From NCBI GenBank assembly GCA_964559075.1, contig CAZLGJ010000157.1:1-5410 (forward strand): a stretch of 5,410 bases of DNA, in the 5' to 3' direction. This stretch comes from Opacimonas sp964559075 (GTDB taxonomy: Bacteria > Pseudomonadota > Gammaproteobacteria > Enterobacterales > Alteromonadaceae). Below are positions 1 through 5,410 of the stretch, piece after piece (position 1 is the stretch's first letter; the number at the start of each line of letters is the position of its first letter). The notes beneath the pieces were generated by a model that had not been told where the DNA came from, did no database searches, and saw nothing but the letters and a program-made list of their open reading frames with translations. A program made the position numbers and the translations under genes.

Positions 1-1
1 C

Positions 2-961
2 AGTGAATTAGTGGCACTAACGTACTTTGCCGATCGGGGTAAAAAAGCCCGTGCCCGCTTAGTCTTATTATGTGAGTTATCGCGTTGTCGTACGGCATTA
101 ACGCGGATCTCTGATGCTGCTGCTGAGCTAGATCACATTGCTGAATCTACCCAAATACAGGCGGAAGTGACGTCATCAGCTGCGGTACAGCAAAATCAAT
201 CGACCCAACAAATTGCTTCGGCAATTACGGAGATGTCTGCGGCGATCCAAGAGGTTGCAGAGCGGGTGGAGAGCAATGCACAGAACTCCAAACAAGCTTA
301 CAATAACGTGGACTCTGGCAATGATCGCGCGAAAGAAGCGCTAGATACGATTAACGCCCTGAACACCGCGGTGGAGTCAATTACTTCCACTGTAGAAGAG
401 TTAGCAGAATCCACAGGTCAGATTGGGCAAGCTGCCAACATTATCTCGGCCATTGCTGAGCAGACTAACTTACTTGCGCTAAATGCTGCGATTGAAGCTG
501 CTCGTGCAGGTGAACAGGGGCGCGGGTTCTCGGTGGTTGCCGATGAAGTGCGGTCGTTGGCGCTCAAAACACATGAGTCCACTGATCATATTCATAAGAT
601 CATCAATGCGTTGACCGAACGTTCGGCAAAAGCCGTTACCGTGTCTCGCGATGGCAAGCAGTCGGCAGAGCAAGGCGTCGCCATTGTGCAGCAGACGCGA
701 GATGCGCTGGCTGAAATCAACAGCGCGGTCAGCACCATTTCAAATATGACCATTGAAATGTCAGCATCAGTTGAGGAGCAAAGCAACGTTGCTGAACATA
801 TCAATGAACAGATTGTCGGCATTGCCGAAGGCGCAGTGGAAACTAAATCTGCCTCTGAAAAAGCCCTTGAAGCTAGCGGTACACTCAAAGAAACGATCTC
901 AATGGTCAACTCTGTGATCCATCGCTTCCAAACCAAGGACACACATACCGATTTGCATTAG
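2..961 (+). CDS. Methyl-accepting chemotaxis protein, C-terminal signalling part (5' end outside window)
   Basis: This is the cytoplasmic signalling domain of a chemoreceptor, which controls the CheA kinase through CheW and is adapted by CheR and CheB. The reading frame is open to the left edge. A GTG at position 11 has no ribosome binding site, so I treat the gene as truncated and number residues from that GTG only for reference. The highly conserved hairpin tip is complete at about residues 144-184, with EQTNLLALNAAIEAARAGE followed by GRGFSVVADEVRSLA. The flanking heptad-rich helices form the long antiparallel coiled coil. Glutamate/glutamine pairs such as EE at residues 129-130 and the SVEEQS stretch near the C-terminus suit methylation sites. 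No transmembrane segment, HAMP or ligand domain is visible; these or a PAS domain would lie upstream, so the stimulus is unknown. The protein ends in a polar tail without the NWETF-type CheR-docking pentapeptide. The family call is secure; the subtype is not. Confidence 0.93.
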   Translation, partial: SELVALTYFADRGKKARARLVLLCELSRCRTALTRISDAAAELDHIAESTQIQAEVTSSAAVQQNQSTQQIASAITEMSAAIQEVAERVESNAQNSKQAYNNVDSGNDRAKEALDTINALNTAVESITSTVEELAESTGQIGQAANIISAIAEQTNLLALNAAIEAARAGEQGRGFSVVADEVRSLALKTHESTDHIHKIINALTERSAKAVTVSRDGKQSAEQGVAIVQQTRDALAEINSAVSTISNMTIEMSASVEEQSNVAEHINEQIVGIAEGAVETKSASEKALEASGTLKETISMVNSVIHRFQTKDTHTDLH

Positions 962-990
962 CGTGTTGCAAGTGTCTGAACTGGACTGAA

Positions 991-1019
991 AAAAGCCCGC
1001 CTCTATGGCGGTTTTTTTT
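991..1019 (+). terminator. Rho-independent terminator after the chemoreceptor gene
   Basis: The stem pairs CCGCC (997-1001) with GGCGG (1007-1011) around a 5-base loop and is followed at once by eight T residues (1012-1019). An A-tract lies on the 5' side. It sits 30 bases after the stop codon, so it isolates the chemoreceptor transcript from ahpC. Confidence 0.82.
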
Positions 1020-1048
1020 GTTCTTCAATTTTACAGAGAAATCTTTGC

Positions 1049-1086
1049 ATAGATATTATCAATCTGATAAATAGATTGATAATATC
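1049..1086. promoter_or_regulatory. OxyR-like operator within a perfect 14-bp inverted repeat
   Basis: Four tetramers stand exactly 7 bases apart: ATAG (1049-1052), CAAT (1060-1063), ATAG (1071-1074) and ATAT (1082-1085). They match 14 of 16 positions of the known OxyR pattern ATAG-N7-CTAT-N7-ATAG-N7-CTAT. Overlapping this, GATATTATCAATCT (1052-1065) and AGATTGATAATATC (1073-1086) form a perfect 14-bp inverted repeat around a 7-base spacer, centred 2 bases away from the OxyR frame. The site ends 12 bases before the proposed -35 box of ahpC, a usual place for a LysR-type activator. OxyR control of ahpCF is well known in related bacteria. That OxyR rather than another dimeric regulator binds here is inference. 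Confidence 0.62.
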
Positions 1087-1098
1087 ATTTTTATTCAT

Positions 1099-1127
1099 TT
1101 TAAATGTTCATTATTGCTTGCCATAAT
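1099..1127 (+). promoter_or_regulatory. Candidate sigma-70 promoter of ahpC
   Basis: A -10 box CATAAT (1122-1127, 5 of 6 matches to TATAAT) lies 17 bases after a weak -35 box TTTAAA (1099-1104, 4 of 6 matches to TTGACA). Transcription would start near 1134 and give a leader of about 70 bases. A poor -35 box next to an upstream operator fits a promoter that depends on an activator. The start site is predicted by eye only. Confidence 0.5.
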
Positions 1128-1202
1128 AGTTTCAAGTTCAGCGGATAAGTGATTTGTCCAACGAGCGACTTAACCTTAACTCTCAATTTAAAGGAAATTA
1201 TC

Positions 1203-1775
1203 ATGGCTAAAATCAATCAAACTATTCCACAATTTGAAACTCAAGCATTTGTTCCAGGACAAGATGACTTTGTCACCATTAACTCTGAAACCGATGTAAA
1301 AGGCAAATGGTCAGTATTTTTGTTTTACCCTGCTGACTTTACGTTTGTTTGTCCAACCGAGCTAGAAGACATGCAAAATGTGTATGCAGAATTGAAAGAT
1401 CTCGGTGTGGAAGTGTACGCCGTATCAACTGATTCTCACTTTGTTCATAAAGCATGGCACGAGCATTCAGAAGCCATCTCTAAAGTGACTTACCCAATGC
1501 TTGGCGATACTACTGGTGCGATCACGCGTGGTTTCGACATCATGATCGAAGAAGCTGGTCAAGCGCTGCGTGGTACCTTTGTGGTGAATCCTGAAGGCGT
1601 AATCAAGGTTGCTGAAATTCATGACCTAGGTATTGGCCGCTCTGCAAAAGATACCTTGCGCAAAGTAAAAGCGGCGCAATATGTCGCTAACCACGACGGT
1701 GAAGTGTGCCCAGCGGCGTGGGAAGAAGGTCAAGCAACGCTTGCACCTAGCCTAGACCTAGTTGGCAAAATCTAA
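1203..1775 (+). CDS. ahpC: Alkyl hydroperoxide reductase subunit C (typical 2-Cys peroxiredoxin)
   Basis: AhpC is a cytosolic peroxiredoxin that reduces H2O2, organic hydroperoxides and peroxynitrite and is re-reduced by AhpF. The 190-residue product is close to the 187 of E. coli AhpC. The peroxidatic Cys50 lies in PADFTFVCPTE, with Pro43 and Thr47 of the active site; Arg123 (LRGTF) completes it. The resolving Cys169 lies in GEVCPAAW, and the C-terminus ends in the family's conserved APSLDLVGKI. I chose the ATG at 1203 because AAGGA-type Shine-Dalgarno bases (AGGA, 1192-1195) lie 7 bases before it. A longer in-frame reading from 1149 adds 18 residues unlike the family and would overlap the leader. 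ahpF follows 95 bases downstream, so the two probably form an operon under the upstream OxyR-like site. The N-terminal 30 residues differ more from E. coli than the rest. Confidence 0.97.
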   Translation: MAKINQTIPQFETQAFVPGQDDFVTINSETDVKGKWSVFLFYPADFTFVCPTELEDMQNVYAELKDLGVEVYAVSTDSHFVHKAWHEHSEAISKVTYPMLGDTTGAITRGFDIMIEEAGQALRGTFVVNPEGVIKVAEIHDLGIGRSAKDTLRKVKAAQYVANHDGEVCPAAWEEGQATLAPSLDLVGKI

Positions 1776-1807
1776 CTAAACAACCAATCAATACCCTTCG
1801 ACAGAAA

Positions 1808-1830
1808 GGGAAGGGCAGAGCGCCCTTCCC
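1808..1830 (+). promoter_or_regulatory. Strong intercistronic hairpin between ahpC and ahpF
   Basis: GGGAAGGGC (1808-1816) pairs perfectly with GCCCTTCCC (1822-1830) around the 5-base loop AGAGC, making a 9-bp stem with 7 G-C pairs. It starts 32 bases after the ahpC stop and ends 40 bases before the ahpF start. No T-run follows (the next bases are AATCTTC), so it is unlikely to be an efficient intrinsic terminator. Such hairpins commonly protect the upstream message from 3' exonucleases, or let only part of the transcripts continue. Either effect would raise AhpC over AhpF. The role is inferred; the structure is direct. Confidence 0.65.
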
Positions 1831-1870
1831 AATCTTCAACCTAGGCTTTCACTATTAAGGAAACCAACAA

Positions 1871-3430
1871 ATGATTACTCCACAAATCAAAGAAGCATTG
1901 ACTCAATACACGCAAAACATGAATGCGCCGTTATCATTTGTGTTACAGGTTGGCGAGCATGAAAAACGCGCAGAACTATTCACATTTTTAACCGAGATTG
2001 CGTCAGTTAACGACAAAATTAATGTTGTTGAGCGCGATGCCGCTGAATTACGCAGCCCAATCTCGTTTGCACTGTATGTCAATGACGAACCAACAGGTAT
2101 TATTTTTTCCGGGATCCCATCTGGGCATGAATTTAACTCATTGGTGTTAGCGATGCTGCAAGCCACCGGCACCGACATGAAATTAGATACCGGGATCCAA
2201 CAGATTATCAAAGCAGTCGATACTCGCTTGCAGTTTGAGGTGTATGTCTCGCTAAGTTGTCATAATTGTCCAGATGTGGTGCAAGCGCTCAATCAATTTG
2301 CGCTGTTAAACCCCAACATCAGCAGTGAGATGATCGACGGCGGTCTATACCCAGACTTGATTGCAGAAAACAACATCCAAGGCGTACCGACTGTGCTACT
2401 CAATGGCGAAGTATTTGCCAACGGTAAAGTGGATACCGCCACCTTGGTCAGTAAATTGCAAGAAAAATACGGGGCTGAGTTGTCGGCCAGTGCACAACCA
2501 GCTGAGCAGTTACCTTTACAAGATGTCACTGTGTTAGGTGGCGGGCCGGCGGGAGTGGCTGCGGCCATTTATGCGGCGCGCAAAGGTTTGGCAGTGACCC
2601 TAATCGCAGAGAAATTCGGCGGTCAGGTCAAAGAAACCATGGGCATTGAAAACCTAATTTCGGTATCTGCTACAACTGGCCCTAAGTTAACGGGTGCCAT
2701 GATGGATCATCTGAATGACTATGAGGTCACGCTTAAAGAGCATTTGAAAGTGACCGCTATTGACGCTGGCGATGTCAAGAAGTTGACTTTATCCAGTGGT
2801 GAGGTGATTGAGACCAAAACGTTGATTGTCGCCACTGGTGCAAACTGGAGAGAACTCAATGTACCTGGAGAAAAAGAAAACATTGGTAATGGCGTGGCTT
2901 ATTGCCCACATTGTGATGGTCCATTTTACAAAGGTAAAGACGTGGCTGTTATTGGCGGTGGTAATAGTGGGGTTGAAGCTGCTCTAGACCTTGCAGGCAT
3001 AGTGAAGTCTGTGACTGTATATGAGTTTTTGCCTGAACTAAAAGCAGACCAAGTGTTGGTGGATCAAATGACTAAGCGCGACAACATTAGCGTTGTCAAA
3101 AATGCTGCAACAAAACAGGTCATTGCCACTGATGGTAAAGTCACAGCAATTGAGTATGAAGAACGCGCAACGGGTGAAATTAAGCAACAAACGCTCGACG
3201 GTATTTTTGTGCAAATTGGCTTAGTACCGAACTCACAGGTGCTCAAAGGCATTGTTGAACTGACTCCATACGGTGAAGTCATCATCAATGAAAAAGGTGA
3301 AACCTCAGTACCGGGGATCTTCGCTTGCGGTGATGTTACGACAGTGCCGTATAAGCAAATCGTGATTGCCATGGGTGAGGGAGCGAAAGCCAGTTTAGCG
3401 GCGTTTGATTATCTGCTCAAAAACGCTTAG
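1871..3430 (+). CDS. ahpF: Alkyl hydroperoxide reductase subunit F (NADH:peroxiredoxin flavoprotein reductase)
   Basis: AhpF carries electrons from NADH through FAD and two disulfide centres to oxidised AhpC in the cytosol. The 519 residues compare with 521 in E. coli. Residues 1 to about 200 form the tandem thioredoxin-fold N-terminal domain with the CHNC centre at Cys130/Cys133 (SLSCHNCPDVVQALN), which hands electrons to AhpC. The thioredoxin reductase-like part follows: the FAD dinucleotide fold GGGPAG at 223-228, the redox CPHC at Cys345/Cys348, the NADH fold GGGNSG at 362-367, and the C-terminal FAD motif around GIFACGDV at 482-489, then PYKQIVIAMGEGAKAS. All redox residues are present, so it should be active. 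The ATG is preceded by AAGGA (1857-1861) at a 9-base spacing. It probably shares a transcript with ahpC and ends at the terminator at 3448. Plain thioredoxin reductase is excluded by the N-terminal domain. Confidence 0.97.
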   Translation: MITPQIKEALTQYTQNMNAPLSFVLQVGEHEKRAELFTFLTEIASVNDKINVVERDAAELRSPISFALYVNDEPTGIIFSGIPSGHEFNSLVLAMLQATGTDMKLDTGIQQIIKAVDTRLQFEVYVSLSCHNCPDVVQALNQFALLNPNISSEMIDGGLYPDLIAENNIQGVPTVLLNGEVFANGKVDTATLVSKLQEKYGAELSASAQPAEQLPLQDVTVLGGGPAGVAAAIYAARKGLAVTLIAEKFGGQVKETMGIENLISVSATTGPKLTGAMMDHLNDYEVTLKEHLKVTAIDAGDVKKLTLSSGEVIETKTLIVATGANWRELNVPGEKENIGNGVAYCPHCDGPFYKGKDVAVIGGGNSGVEAALDLAGIVKSVTVYEFLPELKADQVLVDQMTKRDNISVVKNAATKQVIATDGKVTAIEYEERATGEIKQQTLDGIFVQIGLVPNSQVLKGIVELTPYGEVIINEKGETSVPGIFACGDVTTVPYKQIVIAMGEGAKASLAAFDYLLKNA

Positions 3431-3447
3431 TTAACAGCACTCAAAAA

Positions 3448-3474
3448 AAAAGCCCTTAACGAATAAGGGCTTTT
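3448..3474. terminator. Bidirectional intrinsic terminator between ahpF and ppa
   Basis: AAAAGCCCTTA (3448-3458) pairs perfectly with TAAGGGCTTTT (3464-3474) around the loop ACGAA, an 11-bp stem. The A-tract 3443-3451 on one side and the T-tract on the other let it work for ahpF on the + strand and ppa on the - strand. It lies 17 bases after the ahpF stop and 21 bases after the ppa stop, as expected for two convergent genes sharing one terminator. Confidence 0.87.
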
Positions 3475-3495
3475 GTATAAATATTTCAGCTAATG

Positions 3496-4026
3496 TTATA
3501 GCTTATTCCAGCGCTCGATTGACTCAGCGATGACTTCTTTCGCCTCATCAACGTTGCCCCAGCTTTCTACAACTGTTGTGCCAGCTTTCTTCAAATCTTT
3601 ATAGTGATTGAAGTGGAATTCCATTTGTTTAATAAGCTGCGGGTGTAGGTCATCTAACGAGTTTATTCCGTTGCCTGTATTTCTGTCATCTGCAGGAACG
3701 ACCACTACTTTATCGTCCACTTCACCATCGTCGACAAACTTCATTACACCAATGACCTTTGCTTTTAAAAAGATACCTGTAGGTAATGGTTGATCAGTAA
3801 TGATCAGGGCATCTAGCTCATCACCGTCTTCATCAAGTGTTTGTGGAATAAAGCCGTAGTTGGTTGGCTTAGCAAAAATTGTTGGTTCAACACGATCCAA
3901 TTCAAAGACCGCAAGTTCACGGTTCCATTCGATCTTGTGGTTACTACCTGCTGGTATTTCGACTACCACGTTTACAAAGCCGTTAGTGTAATCACCAGGG
4001 GGTAAGATTTTATTGAAATCTGCCAT
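3496..4026 (-). CDS. ppa: Inorganic pyrophosphatase, soluble family I
   Basis: The enzyme hydrolyses pyrophosphate to two phosphates in the cytosol, pulling biosynthetic reactions such as nucleic acid and aminoacyl-tRNA synthesis forward; it needs Mg2+. The 176 residues equal the E. coli length. The family signature D-G-D-E-L-D-A is at residues 67-73, giving metal-binding Asp67, Asp69 and Asp72. Asp99, Asp104 and Lys106 (in KFVDDGEVDDK) match the remaining metal and phosphate ligands (Asp97, Asp102, Lys104 in E. coli). The substrate-binding stretches EIPAGSNHKIEW and PTNYGFIPQTL are also present. The ATG at 4026 has AGGA (4034-4037) 7 bases upstream. The N-terminus (MADFNKILPPGDYTNGFVN) and several loops differ clearly from the E. 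coli protein, so it may belong to another subgroup of the family. It converges on ahpF and is downstream of the patatin gene on the same strand, but probably has its own promoter. Confidence 0.95.
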   Translation of the reverse strand: MADFNKILPPGDYTNGFVNVVVEIPAGSNHKIEWNRELAVFELDRVEPTIFAKPTNYGFIPQTLDEDGDELDALIITDQPLPTGIFLKAKVIGVMKFVDDGEVDDKVVVVPADDRNTGNGINSLDDLHPQLIKQMEFHFNHYKDLKKAGTTVVESWGNVDEAKEVIAESIERWNKL

Positions 4027-4045
4027 ATTTACATCCTAATTAAAT

Positions 4046-4077
4046 AAAAAAAACGCTATATTCTAACAGCTTTTTTT
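4046..4077 (-). terminator. Possible weak terminator after the patatin-like gene
   Basis: Read on the minus strand, GCTGT (4070-4066) pairs with ATAGC (4059-4055), with one G-U pair and a 6-base loop. One unpaired G then separates the stem from eight T residues (4053-4046), which can also pair with the seven A residues upstream. It lies 69 bases after the patatin stop codon. The stem is short and A-T-rich, and it overlaps the proposed ppa promoter, so termination is uncertain. Confidence 0.33.
4060..4068 (-). promoter_or_regulatory. Candidate extended -10 promoter of ppa
   Basis: On the minus strand TGTTAGAAT (4068 to 4060) fits the extended -10 pattern TG-N-TATAAT with one mismatch in the hexamer. 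An A-run (4071-4077) lies just upstream. No good -35 box stands at 16-18 bases, which extended -10 promoters can tolerate. Transcription would begin near 4053 and leave a leader of about 27 bases before ppa. The same bases form part of a possible hairpin, so the two readings compete. Confidence 0.42.
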
Positions 4078-4146
4078 CAAAAGTAATGGCCTTTGAGTAA
4101 CTGTTTAGGTCAATACATTAGTAGCATTTGAGCTGGGCAGTTGTGG

Positions 4147-5223
4147 TTACCGGCAGTGTTGTTTTGGTGCAAACATCGAATTGAGCGAGTGCAAGTACTC
4201 TCCATCAATATCGACACTGTCACATTTGCCTAATTTTGCATAATGCTGACTTAACCAAGCTTGCATCGCTTCACGACCGCGATCTTTTAGGTGACATAAA
4301 AACGGCCAATCCGCACGAAACTTACTGGTTACGCTCAAATCGCACATTGCGCTGTCCGCTCGCACTGAGTGGACAAGCACATCTTTAAATTGACACTTGT
4401 ATTCATCTTTGAGCATATCAGCGGCGATGAGTTTTTTGACAAATGCGATAGCACGAATATCTTTGATCAACGAAGCGTTAAAGCTTATTTCATTAATGCG
4501 GTTCATGATATCCGAGCCCGTTTTGGGAGTTTCAGGACGATTTAACGGGTTAATATGCATTATCATCACATCACGTGCGTCCGTGGCATAAAACAGCGGA
4601 TAAAGAGAGGGGTTACCCATATAGCCGCCATCCCAATAATCTTCACCATCCACCGTAACCGCTTTAAACACAAACGGTAGACAAGCCGATGCAAGTGCAA
4701 CATCAATAGACACCTCAGAGGCATTAAACACTTTTACTCTCCCGCTTTGTACGTGGGTGGCGGAGATAAATAGTTTGGTTTGGTCTTGGTTGCGAAGTGC
4801 TTCAAAGTCGATTTGTTTGAGAAGTAGGTCTCGCAGAGGGTTAATGTCAAAAATATTCCATTGGTAGGGGGAAAACATGCGTGAAAGGCTATCAAAGCAT
4901 GCGAAACTGATGGACTGATCCATGTTCCACAGTGATTCTCCAAAATTGCTGAACGCTTGCCATGGTTCTGCTTTTACTGGACTCGCCCAGGTGCTAGCAT
5001 TCGAGACTCCACGCCATAGCTGTTCAAGCTTATCTCGCGCTCCCTGCGGTCCATCCCGCAACAAGCCGTCAGCAAATGCCAGCGCATTCATGGTACCAGC
5101 AGAGGTTGCACAAATGCCTTCCACCGAGATCCGGCCATCCTCAAGCAATGCATCTAGCATCCCCCAGGCAAAGGCGCCGTGCGCACCACCACCTTGTATA
5201 GCTAGGTTAATTGTTTTTGCCAC
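4147..5223 (-). CDS. Patatin-like phospholipase family protein with DUF3734-type C-terminus
   Basis: Patatin-like enzymes are Ser-Asp dyad lipid acyl hydrolases. From the GTG at 5223 the protein has 358 residues. The oxyanion loop GGGAHGAFAWG is at 11-21 and the nucleophile Ser41 is in A-T-S-A-G (39-43), where the first Gly of the usual G-x-S-x-G is Ala. The catalytic Asp198 lies in DGGYMGNP. Residues from about 237 (IMNRINEISFNASL...) to about 345 resemble the DUF3734 region that follows the patatin domain in a proteobacterial subgroup. I see no signal peptide or membrane segment, so a cytosolic location is likely. The GTG at 5223 has AAGGA (5235-5231) 7 bases upstream. The ATG at 5229 is only 1 base from those bases, and the GTG at 5250 has none. 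Homologues as I recall them also begin with a short stretch before GGGAHG. Substrate and role are unknown; in some proteobacteria such genes lie near hydroxybutyrate metabolism, but nothing here shows that. Confidence 0.9.
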   Translation of the reverse strand: MAKTINLAIQGGGAHGAFAWGMLDALLEDGRISVEGICATSAGTMNALAFADGLLRDGPQGARDKLEQLWRGVSNASTWASPVKAEPWQAFSNFGESLWNMDQSISFACFDSLSRMFSPYQWNIFDINPLRDLLLKQIDFEALRNQDQTKLFISATHVQSGRVKVFNASEVSIDVALASACLPFVFKAVTVDGEDYWDGGYMGNPSLYPLFYATDARDVMIMHINPLNRPETPKTGSDIMNRINEISFNASLIKDIRAIAFVKKLIAADMLKDEYKCQFKDVLVHSVRADSAMCDLSVTSKFRADWPFLCHLKDRGREAMQAWLSQHYAKLGKCDSVDIDGEYLHSLNSMFAPKQHCR

Positions 5224-5230
5224 TTTCATT

Positions 5231-5235
5231 TCCTT
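5231..5235 (-). promoter_or_regulatory. Ribosome binding site that favours the GTG start at 5223
   Basis: AAGGA reads 5235 to 5231 on the minus strand. Its 7-base distance to the GTG at 5223 is optimal, while the ATG at 5229 follows after a single base. This is the main argument for the shorter patatin-like protein. Confidence 0.6.
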
Positions 5236-5265
5236 ATCGGCATGTATCACTAATTTTATGTCTAA

Positions 5266-5271
5266 ATCATA
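5266..5271 (-). promoter_or_regulatory. Weak candidate -10 box for the patatin-like gene
   Basis: TATGAT (5271 to 5266) matches 5 of 6 positions of TATAAT and lies 43 bases before the GTG start. I could not find a convincing -35 box at 16-18 bases. The A+T-rich stretch 5251-5280 is otherwise featureless, so this is only a suggestion. Confidence 0.25.
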
Positions 5272-5328
5272 GATGATAACGAGGTTAGCGCAGGATTATT
5301 TTGTTTGGTGGAGTTGGCGGGGTGTACT

Positions 5329-5409
5329 CAGTGCCATCCATGGCACTGCCCCTGCGGGCGCCTTCGGCGGTACCAAACGTTCCAGACGTTTGGTGAACCC
5401 GCTACGCGG
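5329..5409. repeat. Cluster of five consecutive inverted repeats at the right edge
   Basis: Five perfect inverted repeats follow one another almost without gaps: CAGTGCCAT/ATGGCACTG (5329-5348, spacer 2), GCCC/GGGC (5348-5359, spacer 4), CGCC/GGCG (5359-5369, spacer 3), ACCAAACGT/ACGTTTGGT (5372-5394, spacer 5) and CCGC/GCGG (5399-5409, spacer 3). The last 100 bases are 65% G+C by my count, well above the A+T-rich gaps elsewhere. GTTTGGTG occurs at 5303-5310 and again at 5388-5395, so the element may start near 5300. No T-run follows any stem. It may be a dispersed palindromic element of the REP/BIME or MITE kind and probably continues past the window. The structure is direct; the class is inference. 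Confidence 0.6.
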
Positions 5410-5410
5410 C

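Noticed and set aside
11..961. GTG at 11 as the true start of a 316-residue soluble chemoreceptor
   Set aside because: The frame stays open to the window edge, no ribosome binding site precedes the GTG, and only a signalling domain would be left. A truncated gene is simpler.
1055..1091. Fur box upstream of ahpC
   Set aside because: ATTATCA and TGATAAT occur but face the wrong way and are 15 bases apart. The adjoining match TGATAAT-A-TCATTTT is too weak for the 7-1-7 Fur pattern.
1149..1202. Longer AhpC starting at 1149
   Set aside because: The extra 18 residues resemble no AhpC N-terminus. A good ribosome binding site stands before the ATG at 1203, and the proposed promoter places 1149 inside the leader.
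1808..1836. Intrinsic terminator ending ahpC
   Set aside because: The stem is strong, but no T-run follows, and ahpF lies just downstream with no promoter of its own that I could see.
1903..2568. Antisense open frames within ahpF, and similar frames inside the other genes
   Set aside because: They lie opposite well-conserved coding sequence, have no homology that I recognise and no convincing ribosome binding sites.
4734..4943. Second minus-strand frame inside the patatin-like gene
   Set aside because: It overlaps conserved patatin coding sequence in another frame, and the patatin frame is intact, so it indicates neither a frameshift nor a separate gene.
5329..5409. Integron attC site or CRISPR array
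   Set aside because: No GTTRRRY/RYYYAAC core pair is visible, and the units differ in sequence and length without regular spacers.

Overview
This is ordinary chromosomal sequence, most likely from a gammaproteobacterium of the Vibrio/Shewanella/Pseudoalteromonas kind. The evidence is the E. coli-like AhpC and AhpF with standard spacing, a chemotaxis receptor with a typical proteobacterial signalling tip, moderate G+C, and AAGGA-type ribosome binding sites. The sequence alone does not fix the genus.

Layout from left to right. Bases 2-961 (+) encode the 3' part of a methyl-accepting chemotaxis protein whose sensor end lies off the window; a hairpin and T-run terminator follows it. Bases 962-1202 hold that terminator, an AT-rich OxyR-like site inside a long perfect palindrome, and a promoter for ahpC. 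Then come ahpC (1203-1775) and ahpF (1871-3430), separated by a 95-base gap with a strong hairpin that lacks a T-run. A terminator that works in both directions (3448-3474) separates ahpF from the convergent ppa gene (3496-4026, -), which encodes a family I inorganic pyrophosphatase. Upstream of ppa on the same strand is a patatin-like phospholipase with a DUF3734-type C-terminus (4147-5223, -), probably starting at a GTG. The last ~100 bases are G+C-rich (65% by my count) and packed with back-to-back inverted repeats. They look like a dispersed palindromic element or the edge of a neighbouring unit.

How the genes work together: AhpC reduces hydrogen peroxide and organic hydroperoxides, and AhpF recharges AhpC with electrons from NADH. 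The palindrome upstream suggests peroxide-responsive control, and the intergenic hairpin suggests a way to make more AhpC than AhpF. The pyrophosphatase, the phospholipase and the chemoreceptor are independent units that happen to be neighbours.

I found no undescribed multi-gene system. The parts most worth a second look are the palindrome cluster at the right edge, the ahpC operator and the ahpC-ahpF hairpin.
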